A stretch of DNA of 64,000 bases from Schizochytrium sp. TIO01 (lineage: Eukaryota > Sar > Bigyra > Thraustochytrida > Thraustochytriidae), in assembly GCA_004764695.1 (NCBI GenBank), contig SMSO01000032.1:6778668-6842667 (forward strand). The letters run 5' to 3'. Shown here in pieces: positions 1 to 8,827 of the stretch (its first letter is position 1; every line of letters begins with the position of its first letter). Made by a program: the position numbers and the translations under genes. The notes beneath the pieces are model-generated. The model did no database searches. It was given only the letters and a program-made list of their open reading frames with translations, and had not been told where the DNA came from.

Positions 1-1700
1 ATCGGTTTAATTTTTCTGACTGGACGGTGTCATGGTACCGAGTAGTAAATGATGCAAATTATGCGTCTCGAAGCGCGATGTAGACTTTCGCGTCGAGCCG
101 TTGCAGATTGCAGATTGATACCAATGCCAAATTATGCAGTTTGGCGTTTTCTCTTTAGTAGCAACAACAAGCTACCGTGGTACCCAGCAATATTTTTAAT
201 GATCTAGAAGAAAGTTCGTACTAGCGCTGCATACCTTCTCGCTTCTGCAGTAGTGGTTGTACTTTGGACAACAAAGCCTAACCGTGGACACCTTTGGCGA
301 TTCCTAAGAAACTGTGACATCTCCCCTCCATAGCTCTTGCTACTGTGATCACATTGGTCACACGCTAAACAGAATATTCCTTATTAATTTTTGACTTCCT
401 GATTTTTTTAATAATTAGGATTTATGGTATTGTACTATTTTCTATAAATTTTAAATATATATTCTTTCTTCTATCTTTGAGGAAACCAGTTACTACCTGC
501 GTAAGTACCTTCTACCTGCCTTCTACCTGCCCACCCACCCACTGAGTGGCAGATGTTAGAAATATAGCAGAGAAAATGTGCCTCAAAGTACCATTGCATC
601 TATTTCGCTGAGGAATGCGTTGCTGAAACAAAAGTCGACTGCCCATGAAGAACCAAGCCCTCTCTCTAATTTAGAGATCCTCGCTTGTGAACCAGTATGA
701 CAGTGACCCAGAGGCGACATGATGAATGAATCGAAACTCGTTCAGCGATCAAATAATGATCCGTTTAGCGAACCGATGAGGAACCCATGAAGAACTACGA
801 CATTTCTTGCTGCAAGTACTGTGTAGGTAGGGATCTAGTCTTCCAAAGTGGGCGGATATGTTCAAGTTTGCACAGGCCTAAGGCTAGGAATTACAGTTGT
901 TGGCCTACTGACGATGAGTGCTAGCTCGTGTACTGGGGTTTGGGTAGGGACGCAAGGCAAAGACGAACCGGTACAAGAACTGCCCATCCACATAATAAAT
1001 GAAGTTTTTTTGTTTAAACTTTTTCTAAAGCACGGAAAACGAGAAATTAACCTACGTTCTACCTCATAAGACTTCTACACTTTGACACCATATGAACCAA
1101 GCCAGGCACCTGGCACCTAGCACCTAGACTAAATGTACTCTAAAAACAATATACAAATAAAAACTCGGTACAAAACTGTAGACTAGCACTTCTTATAGGA
1201 GTACGTTATGAATGCGTGTAGAATCAGGGAAACGAATCTCTATAAGGCAAACATAAAGAAGAAACAAACTTTTACAAAAGCTAGAACTTACAGGCAACAT
1301 CTTAGTAGTGTTCTCAAAAGCCATTGAAAAGCATAGCAACATCCAAAATAGAAAGCGTCTTAGCACAAATACAAAATAAGCCAATTGAGTGGTTGATTGG
1401 CGATTCCAACTGGGCCCTGACGGAAGATCAAGACGAGCCTTTCGGTGATTCATCCAGGGTTGTTTCCGTACAACATCGCGTCCATATCACAGGTGCGAAG
1501 TTCGAGTGCACTCGAAGGGCTTATTTCTAACAACATTTACAGGGTTTACGCAGTACAGGTTTAATTAATCTTAATTCCAAGGTCAATATAGTCTTCATAA
1601 GGCAAACCTTGTTCTACTTGCCACGCTCGGAGCCAACCTCTTGCTCATGATATAAAGGCTATTCGACATTGCATTGTAGAGAACCTCGCTGCTGTTGTAA
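1..1700. other. intergenic, no gene recognised
   Basis: No reading frame here resembles a known protein. The stretch around 385-475 is AT-rich. Open frames on both strands at about 1193-1530 are short, begin at non-ATG codons or lack recognisable content, so I treat them as chance. The right end is the upstream region of the TBC-TLDc gene. Confidence 0.6.
1651..1657 (+). promoter_or_regulatory. TATA-like element upstream of the TBC-TLDc gene
   Basis: TATAAAG lies 44 nt before the ATG at 1701. Similar elements sit upstream of two other + strand genes (GATAAAG at 7946-7952, TATAAAA at 14970-14976), which suggests a core promoter with a very short 5' leader. This is inferred from sequence and spacing only. 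Confidence 0.35.
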
Positions 1701-4700
1701 ATGGTTTTCTACACAGGAGGAGGCGGGGGTGGAAAAAAAGATGGAAACACGGGTGCCACAGTACAAACTCCACCAAACGTAGCAATTGAAAATGAGCAGA
1801 CGTCTGCCCGTTTGCGGCAACTCTCAAATCCATCTATACAACGACAACGATCGTCTGACCGCAATCTCAACAGACAATCAAATTCAGTTGATGAGATCAA
1901 GTCTGAATCATCAAAACTCAGTCGGCGCTTACCAATGTTCCTTAAAATAGGGTTCGGATTAGCCAGAAGCCGCAGTCTAAGCCCCAAAAAGTCATCAAAG
2001 AGAAGCCGTGCTTCGACACTGGACTCAGCAACCATGGCAAGAAACCCAATTACGCGCATGCCGTCTTCAAGTATAAGCTCATCGCCTCCTGGCCTTGATA
2101 CCTCCACTTCTGGTCTTGACTTTGAGGAAGATGAAGCTGATGACGACGAATCTCCTTCACCCTTGCCTTCAGCATCACCTTCATCTCCACCTTCCTCCTT
2201 TGATTCAGGCAAGGCAAAACCACGTTCAAGAGGATCCTTCTTTTTTGCTACTGGTAAACGTAGTCCAACATCTTCCGACCAGGCAAGGCGATCGAGTGGT
2301 TTTGGCATTCTCGGAAACTTGACTAGTGCCAGTTCTGATGATATAGTGCGCGCACCACGATTATCAAGCTCTCTTCAAGAGACTTTGCTTGAACGGTTCG
2401 AGCATGCAGAGGAACTTCGCCTTCATCGAAACACAAAGCAGTGGTGCTATTGGGGAATGTCAAAAGAGCATAAAGAACTCGATTTTATTCGCAACTGGAA
2501 AACTCGTCTCATTACCCGAACGGCAGGGATACGCCAGACATGCCGTCACGGTTCCCTTGACAGTGCAGAACGCCGAAGTGCATGGCTTTCAATGGGAGGA
2601 GTTAATGTAATTTCGAATACATTTCGAAATTCAATCTCCACCTATGAGTACATTTTCAAGAACCAAGTCGCAGCTTGTGCGGGTTGCCAAGACTTACACA
2701 TGAACCATCTGCATACTTTTGGTGCGCGCTTTCTTCGCAATGGTGGGGTACTATGGACCGAAAACCTTTTTGACAAGCATTTGCTCTCTAAAGATGGTAT
2801 CAAATGTGCGAAGCGTTTACTTCTTGTTCTCCATGCAAAGTGGTCCATTGAGCACTGCCCCGAGCTCCCAGATTTGGTCTGTATATGCCTTCTGTACATG
2901 ACTGAGCTTGAAACATTCGCTGTAATCGATGGAATATTGAAGCGATCTCGTGAGTCCAAGCGCTGGGTAAATGATGCTGACACTCAAAGTAATCCTGTGA
3001 TCCTACCAGTTGGGAAGGCAGATGCTTTAGTCTTCGTGCGAACCTTTGTTTCTCTCTTCAAAGAACGATTGCCAGCTCTACATCGAAATCTTGAAGATTT
3101 GGCGCGTGACTCGGACGAACTAGAACATGTGTTTCTTACTTGGTTTGAGCGGTTTTATGTAGGTGTATTCCCTCTACGGTTTGTGGTTAGAATCTTCGAC
3201 TGCTACATGGTGGAAGGACCAAAGGTCTTATACCGTATCGGCCTTACGTTGCTCAGCAATGCTCGCTCGCAGCTTTTAGGTGAATGTGCAAAACGCAAAC
3301 GAGGCGAGGTAGCTATTTCAGAGGTTTTCGACTCTTCGTTTCGCTCAGTAGGCATTTTTCCGGATCACCAAGACCAGCATTCCCGATCTGCTGTAAATCT
3401 TACGAAAGAAAGCAATGCAGTCACCAAGTCAAAGCGGATAAATCGCAAAAGAAGTTCTCTTCCCGGAAGTCAAGGTGAAAATGCCGAGGCAAATGCAACG
3501 TCGCGCCCAAGCCTTCGAGACTTATTTGGAGGACCAGGGCAGGGGATCATTGATAATTTTATTGACAACGATGACATTGATGATGAAGAGGGAGTCAGTG
3601 TGCACAGCGATTCTTCAGACAAGTCTGAATCTGATCAGGTTGAAAAACCTAACAGTCTATTTCCTATTAACAAAGCCCTGAGTCAGAGTTTCAGTGGCAA
3701 GGTATCTGAAGGTGGTGGGTTCGAGGACGAAGATCTGGATCGTGAAGAAGGTCTTCTATCGCCACGCTCGCCATGGAGTCAGAGGTCATCAACACATGAC
3801 TCGTCGCAGAACATCACAGTACCCAAACTTTCTGCGAAAGAAAAGGAAGTCGATGATTTCGAGGACACTAGTTCCCCTTTATCTCCAAGATTTCTCAAGT
3901 CAGTTCAGCTTGAGCCGACTATGATGATCGATGGAGGAAAGACGTCTGCTGAGTATAACATTGCAATAAACAATCTGACGCTACGTACGCGGCGCCACTC
4001 TGCTCCACGCCACAATCTTTTGATGGGCGGAGATTACGAAGCACCAAATCCAGATCCAAAAGAGAATCAAGTAATTGTCGTAGAGAAACGTTATGGTTCC
4101 AAGGCCTTTTATAGTGAGAGCAGTCTCTTTAAGTCAGACACAGCAGCTGGTGCTGCACTCATGGAACGCATGTTTGGCACTACTGATGTCTCTACGACTC
4201 GATATGTGCAAGCCCCTCAGCAGGACAGTTTCGAGTTCAAAGTATTCCTTGCATCTGCGTTTTCATGGCGAAAGCTTTACCGAAAAACTTTGGCAAAGAG
4301 GGACGAAATTAATCGCCGTGCTGTCTTTGCAGACCCCTTTGCAAGAATCTCTGATCCAATTCCCCAACTTCACTTTCCACATCGCTTACTTCAGGATTCC
4401 ACAATTCTCAACAACGTTGACGCAGCCACGCAACTTATATCTTGGCTTCCGCTCAAAGTCCAACTCAAGGTTTTTCGTCATATTCGTCTGATTTATACTA
4501 CGAATCGAGATGGTCGAAGTCTGTCCTCTCTATATGAGGCATGTGAGAAGTCAAAATTAACGAATATGATACTTCTTCTGGAATGTATCCCACATGGCAA
4601 TGCGAGCCGGGAAGGAGAAAGTAAACGCCAAAAGCCTACAGTTATAGGTGCCTTTTCATCTTCTGCGCTTATCCTACCTCGGCGTAGTCGAATCGGATTT

Positions 4701-5540
4701 CATGGCGACGATAATTGTTTCCTCTTTCGTCTAGAGCCCAAGTTTGCATCAAAATCCTGGAAACCACCTTCGGTTGCTCTGGCTTCAGTCATGGCTGTTT
4801 CTCAAGTCTCTAACAAGCTTGAGCAGAGCAACTCTCGCCAAAAGTCGGGCGGGTCTTTGAAGACAACTGATTCAATACGACAGGGAAGTGTTCGCTCTGC
4901 AGACCTCCTGAGTCAAAGTGATTCAGGGAAGGATTCAATGTTCAGCAGGATAATGAGCATGCGAAGCTTTCGAACGGTAATCTCATCCGAGTCTTCAAAT
5001 CAATCTCCCATTAATTCACCCAGGTCTCCGTCTACACCGCCAGACGGAGCAGGTCTACGTCAAAGAGGTGAAGGGGCACCGGCTAGTAATATTTCAGCAT
5101 CCGGAAAGGCAAGTCGCATTTCACAATCCCAAACACTCATCTCCTTACCTATGAGCGAGAGGCTTTCATTTCTCAGTGAGGGTTTTGATGAAGTTACTCA
5201 AGCTAACGAATCCTCATCACGGACCCGTTTTGTAACATGCGGCCCTAAATCAATCGAATTTGGAGGCCGGTCATATGCATTTGTGACAAAACATGGCAAA
5301 CGAATCACACGAGAAGAAATAAATGACATTTCTGATGATCAGTTTTTGAACTTGCAAATCAGGACAGAGCTTGCTGGGCCAGGTTTGGCCCTAGATAACC
5401 TTTTGGATAACGCCACAACAAGTTGGTGTAGTGCATATGATAATCGACCTTTGTGCATGTCTACAGATGTGATTCCGGGCCTTTCTGATGATTTAATTCG
5501 AACATTTCGCATTGGACAGGTAGAAGTTTTCGGTGTTTAA
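1701..5540 (+). CDS. TBC-TLDc domain protein, TBC1D24-like
   Basis: Predicted 1279 aa. Residues 1-230 are Ser/Pro-rich and acidic. Residues about 265-520 form a Rab-GAP TBC domain of the TBC1D24 subtype: a CPELPDLV segment, then FYVGVFPLRFVVRIFDCYMV and EGPKVLYRIGL at about 484-513 match that family closely. A long acidic/Ser-rich linker follows. A TLDc domain begins at about 912 (SWLPLKVQ, the RDGRSLSSLY motif, IGAFSSSALILP, FLFRLEP), is interrupted by a Ser-rich insertion of about 150 residues, and resumes at about 1176-1279 (FVTCGPKSIEFGG, ending GQVEVFGV). TBC1D24/Skywalker proteins bind Rab GTPases and phosphoinositides on synaptic or endosomal membranes and take part in vesicle traffic and oxidative-stress responses. 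I do not see the IxxDxxR or YxQ GAP fingers, as in animal TBC1D24, so it may be a membrane-binding pseudo-GAP. The ATG at 1701 is the first in frame. The gene converges on the PARP-like gene. Confidence 0.9.
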   Translation: MVFYTGGGGGGKKDGNTGATVQTPPNVAIENEQTSARLRQLSNPSIQRQRSSDRNLNRQSNSVDEIKSESSKLSRRLPMFLKIGFGLARSRSLSPKKSSKRSRASTLDSATMARNPITRMPSSSISSSPPGLDTSTSGLDFEEDEADDDESPSPLPSASPSSPPSSFDSGKAKPRSRGSFFFATGKRSPTSSDQARRSSGFGILGNLTSASSDDIVRAPRLSSSLQETLLERFEHAEELRLHRNTKQWCYWGMSKEHKELDFIRNWKTRLITRTAGIRQTCRHGSLDSAERRSAWLSMGGVNVISNTFRNSISTYEYIFKNQVAACAGCQDLHMNHLHTFGARFLRNGGVLWTENLFDKHLLSKDGIKCAKRLLLVLHAKWSIEHCPELPDLVCICLLYMTELETFAVIDGILKRSRESKRWVNDADTQSNPVILPVGKADALVFVRTFVSLFKERLPALHRNLEDLARDSDELEHVFLTWFERFYVGVFPLRFVVRIFDCYMVEGPKVLYRIGLTLLSNARSQLLGECAKRKRGEVAISEVFDSSFRSVGIFPDHQDQHSRSAVNLTKESNAVTKSKRINRKRSSLPGSQGENAEANATSRPSLRDLFGGPGQGIIDNFIDNDDIDDEEGVSVHSDSSDKSESDQVEKPNSLFPINKALSQSFSGKVSEGGGFEDEDLDREEGLLSPRSPWSQRSSTHDSSQNITVPKLSAKEKEVDDFEDTSSPLSPRFLKSVQLEPTMMIDGGKTSAEYNIAINNLTLRTRRHSAPRHNLLMGGDYEAPNPDPKENQVIVVEKRYGSKAFYSESSLFKSDTAAGAALMERMFGTTDVSTTRYVQAPQQDSFEFKVFLASAFSWRKLYRKTLAKRDEINRRAVFADPFARISDPIPQLHFPHRLLQDSTILNNVDAATQLISWLPLKVQLKVFRHIRLIYTTNRDGRSLSSLYEACEKSKLTNMILLLECIPHGNASREGESKRQKPTVIGAFSSSALILPRRSRIGFHGDDNCFLFRLEPKFASKSWKPPSVALASVMAVSQVSNKLEQSNSRQKSGGSLKTTDSIRQGSVRSADLLSQSDSGKDSMFSRIMSMRSFRTVISSESSNQSPINSPRSPSTPPDGAGLRQRGEGAPASNISASGKASRISQSQTLISLPMSERLSFLSEGFDEVTQANESSSRTRFVTCGPKSIEFGGRSYAFVTKHGKRITREEINDISDDQFLNLQIRTELAGPGLALDNLLDNATTSWCSAYDNRPLCMSTDVIPGLSDDLIRTFRIGQVEVFGV

Positions 5541-5811
5541 GAACTTTGCTTGCTACCAATCAATTCTATTTCAAACTTTCTCATATATTTATTTTTTACC
5601 CTTTAACTTCAGAACATTTTTTTCTAAATGTAAAAGTGATTGCTAAAAAAAGTCTGGTGCATACCTTGACTAGACTCCCAGGAAGTATAAATCGTGCTAC
5701 ATCAAATTGACATCACAGGCCTCTAGATAGTCAGTCACCCCTGGTACATTTCAGATTGAAGTGGCGGAATCTCAACTCGATTGATGACTAAACATACGAA
5801 GAGGTCTAGGA

Positions 5812-7140
5812 TTAGTAGAGCTGGGCAAAAGAATGAAGCTGCACCTGAGAGGAGGTATCATAGACGAACCAACGCTTGCCTTCACTTGTCTCGTCCGTAA
5901 GAATGCAGACAGCATTTGTTTGAGGAGGAAGATCTGCAGGTATGTGTGCCATTTCTTTGATACGCTCGGACGGGCCGAGGGCAAGATGCACACAAATCAT
6001 ATACAAACCACTTGCCTTTGTAAGCGAAGACGTTTTCTGATGGTGCCTCATAGCATCACCAGGGTTCTCGAAGAAAGATACATATCCCCTTTGGATTCCC
6101 AGGCAACTAAGCGCGGATGCTCGAGGAGGAAGCACGCCCCGTCGTAACACACTTGCCATCGCACAAGCTGGGCGCACGGTATAGGCGACGTGAGTAGGGC
6201 CCATTTGTTTCCATGAGTCAAAGAGAAGTGCGTTTTGTGGATTATTAATACGGAATGAGTCTCCGACTGGAATGTCCTCTTCAACAATCTCCCAGAACTC
6301 GCGCATACCCTCATCACTAGTCTGCACTTCTGTAATACCCTGAGGGTCAAGCAGCAATTGTTTGATTTTCTCGAGATCTTCATCAGTTCGTACAATTACA
6401 GCATCCATGTCGCGAAAATTGTCAAGGCGGCACAGAGTCTCAAAGCGACGATCTAAAGCTTGTTGATTATCAAGTTTCAGATCCTCGTTTGTGCAAGGGA
6501 CGATTTCGTGGAATTTAACACGCATTAGATCAAAGAATCCATGTCGCTGATTGCTAGCCATGGTTTCCCGCTGTTGCTCCTCAGTTTCTTGTTGACCAGA
6601 TCCAACCTCCTGCTTTGAGGTTTGGTATTTCTCTTCCTCTACGAGAGTGCTTAGAACTCGAGCAATAATACCAAATGCGTTTTCAAAGGTCGCGTCCGTA
6701 ACATCTTGTACTCGGAGGCTGTTCAAGTCCAATTGCAAAGATGCAGACGTGAGAGTAATGGTACCCCTAGAGCCAATATTTAGAGCAAGATTTTCCAAAG
6801 GCGTTGCAGGATCGGCACTTGGAGCTCTCTGACGTCGCTTTGTCAAACGCTTCCGTTTATTGGCCTTCTTACGGCGCTGAGGCCGCTCTTCTTCACTGCT
6901 CGAATCATCTTTGTCAGCTGGGTTGTCAGACTCTGAGGAGGAGTTTTCTTCTTGAATCTCTGCGCAAACTTCTTGAAAAATCTTCACCAGTTTTTTTTTT
7001 GAGATTTTCACTTCAGCATCAGGCAGAGCTTTCTTGACAACCCTTGGGAGGTCTCCAACTTTAATCACCTGAAGCTTGTCTGCATCTCTTGCTAACTCGC
7101 GAAAGACCTCCCTGATCTTGCCATCAAGCTCACTGTTCAT
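5812..7140 (-). CDS. PARP-fold protein, probable catalytically dead ADP-ribosyltransferase
   Basis: Predicted 442 aa from the ATG at 7140; the frame stays open upstream only to a GTG. Residues 1-62 form a small helical domain, perhaps DEK_C-like. Residues 65-110 are acidic, then strongly basic (RRKKANKRKRLTKRRQR), a likely nuclear signal. Residues about 200-245 resemble the PARP regulatory helical domain (FHEIVPCTNEDLKLDN then RRFETLCRLDNF). Residues about 316-442 follow the PARP catalytic fold in order: THVAYTV, SVLRRGVLPP, RGYVSFFENP, GLYMICVHLALG, KRWFVYDTSSQVQL. Against PARP1, the H-G-S histidine position is Ala, the catalytic Tyr position is Val and the E988 position is Arg, so NAD+-dependent transfer is not expected. 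A nuclear binding or scaffold role is inference. Assignment to the PARP superfamily rests on motif order read by eye, with no profile search. Its 3' end faces that of the TBC-TLDc gene 271 bp away. Confidence 0.72.
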   Translation of the reverse strand: MNSELDGKIREVFRELARDADKLQVIKVGDLPRVVKKALPDAEVKISKKKLVKIFQEVCAEIQEENSSSESDNPADKDDSSSEEERPQRRKKANKRKRLTKRRQRAPSADPATPLENLALNIGSRGTITLTSASLQLDLNSLRVQDVTDATFENAFGIIARVLSTLVEEEKYQTSKQEVGSGQQETEEQQRETMASNQRHGFFDLMRVKFHEIVPCTNEDLKLDNQQALDRRFETLCRLDNFRDMDAVIVRTDEDLEKIKQLLLDPQGITEVQTSDEGMREFWEIVEEDIPVGDSFRINNPQNALLFDSWKQMGPTHVAYTVRPACAMASVLRRGVLPPRASALSCLGIQRGYVSFFENPGDAMRHHQKTSSLTKASGLYMICVHLALGPSERIKEMAHIPADLPPQTNAVCILTDETSEGKRWFVYDTSSQVQLHSFAQLY

Positions 7141-7990
7141 TTTGCCTAACCTTCTACCTTCAGGCAAGCCCACCCAGGCTACTACGGCCACACTGAGCCG
7201 ATCTCGGTCTAGCCTCGCAGCACTGGTTTCCACTCTGATAGTCAGAAGTTCCTTTGATCTCTTTCCCTCTTGTTTTCTCTAACTTATCATCATTGCTCAT
7301 TCATCGTTAGGTCATTCGAAACCTATACAAGCTCCGTCGTTAGACCCACAATAAGGATAATTCTCAGTGGCGGTAAAACTTTTAATTAATTTAGTTTACA
7401 ATATAAATTTAAGGTAGCTAATATATTTTGCTTGGACTACACTCAAATATACTCGATCGCTCTCTCGGGGAATTAGTAGTTTCGGAGTATCCAGGTGCAC
7501 ACCTTGTTCTTTTCGTTCAATTTAATGTTCTTGTTTAGGCATCAGCCCACTCACTCAAATATTACAACAAAACAACAAACAAGTCGCACGCGCGTGCAGC
7601 AAAACCGGGACTTCCGTTGTTGATCTCTGCCCTTCTCGTGGCTAAGTCTCTAAAGGAGGGAGTTGCTTCTGTAGAGCACATTCGCAGGTCTCGTTGATTG
7701 CCTTGGTGCTGGGTCTTTACCACTCGCGAGAGTTGCATGCCAGAGGTGGGCTTGCTAGCTGGACTCACATCGAAATCAATTGATCCTCGCACGTGAACTA
7801 AGCTAAAAGAAAGGTGCGCACGTGCACCGAAGCGAGAAGGTTCTACGAAGACTGGTGTTGCAGTGCGTAGCAGGCTTGGCTCAACGAAGCCTAAGCCGTT
7901 CTACCCTCGTCTGCTCTGGCAGAGCTTCTGCAGGTTTGAACGTGGGATAAAGTCTATTGAGAATATCACACAAGAATAATAGATTGCAAA
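7141..7990. promoter_or_regulatory. divergent intergenic region
   Basis: About 850 bp separate the start of the PARP-like gene (-) from the PH gene (+), so both promoters should lie here. GATAAAG at 7946-7952, 39 nt before the PH ATG, is a TATA-like candidate. The centre (about 7370-7430) is AT-rich. No reading frame looks coding. Confidence 0.5.
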
Positions 7991-8827
7991 ATGGTTGCTA
8001 TCATCCAAGGTTTTCTGAAAAAGCGTGCCATCAAGAGCGGCAAGAACTGGAAACGTCGATATTTTGTGCTGACAGATGAAGGTATTCTGCAGTTTAGTGA
8101 TCGCAAGGGCGGGCCAGTCAAGGGATCTATCCAAATTACACAGCTTACCAGCATTAGTGTGCTTCGCGAGCTGAAGCATGATGGAGGCATTTGCATTACA
8201 GGCCCCGATCACTCGCCGCTGTACCTACAGGCTGAAAGTCGTGAGGTTGCCGAGGGTTGGATCCAGGCCATGGAGGTCATAAAGGCTGGAGGTTCGAACA
8301 AACTTCGTGCGAAGGAACACCAGATGAAAGGTGATGACCTCAAAGATGCCTTCGTCAACAAGGAGGCACTTGGCGGGGATGGTCGTGGACTCCTTCAACA
8401 CACCCTTGGGCGTCGTAAAGGCACCCTTGATCGCAAGAATGGTACCCTTGGACGTCGCAAGGGCACGCTTAAGCGCAATGGAACTGGAAATACAACACGC
8501 AGCACACTTGAAGAAGTGCCACGTCCTCCACCTGGGCTTACTGATGAAGAGGACAACGAGTCCTTAGGCACTGACGAAGACTATGATGACATGCCTCCTC
8601 CCATGTACATGTCAGAAGATGAGCACGTGGGAGAGAGTGATGGTGAAGTAGAGGATTTAGAGGATGATGAGCTCCCTGATAATGACTTTGGCGATGGATT
8701 TATCATGCGCGTTGGCAAACGAGATTACTTTGTGGATGCTACCAATTGGAATTACTATAAAGACCGTGCTGCTTTCATTAATGGAAAGAAACCAATAGGC
8801 AGAGCTGTTCTCGCTAACCTTGTATGA
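7991..8827 (+). CDS. PH-domain protein with basic GTL repeats and acidic tail
   Basis: Predicted 278 aa. Residues about 4-98 are a pleckstrin-homology domain: GFLKKR, then GKNWKRRYFVLTDEGIL, and a C-terminal helix with the conserved Trp (EGWIQAMEV). The KKR...K...KRR pattern in the first strands resembles the K-Xn-K/R-X-R signature of PH domains that bind 3-phosphoinositides, so recruitment to PIP-containing membranes is likely. Residues about 137-165 hold four imperfect repeats of G-R/K-R-K-x-GTL, strongly basic. A Pro-rich patch follows, then a long Asp/Glu-rich segment (about 175-235). The last 40 residues, with VGKRDYFVDATNWNYYKD, look folded but are not recognised. Adjacent basic and acidic tracts could self-associate or gate membrane binding (inference). 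No catalytic domain is present, so it is probably an adaptor. Confidence 0.85.
   Translation: MVAIIQGFLKKRAIKSGKNWKRRYFVLTDEGILQFSDRKGGPVKGSIQITQLTSISVLRELKHDGGICITGPDHSPLYLQAESREVAEGWIQAMEVIKAGGSNKLRAKEHQMKGDDLKDAFVNKEALGGDGRGLLQHTLGRRKGTLDRKNGTLGRRKGTLKRNGTGNTTRSTLEEVPRPPPGLTDEEDNESLGTDEDYDDMPPPMYMSEDEHVGESDGEVEDLEDDELPDNDFGDGFIMRVGKRDYFVDATNWNYYKDRAAFINGKKPIGRAVLANLV

Noticed and set aside
1709-2308. 199-codon minus-strand frame within the TBC-TLDc gene
   Set aside because: Antisense shadow of the low-complexity N-terminus, with Ser/Pro codons reading as acidic and basic runs.
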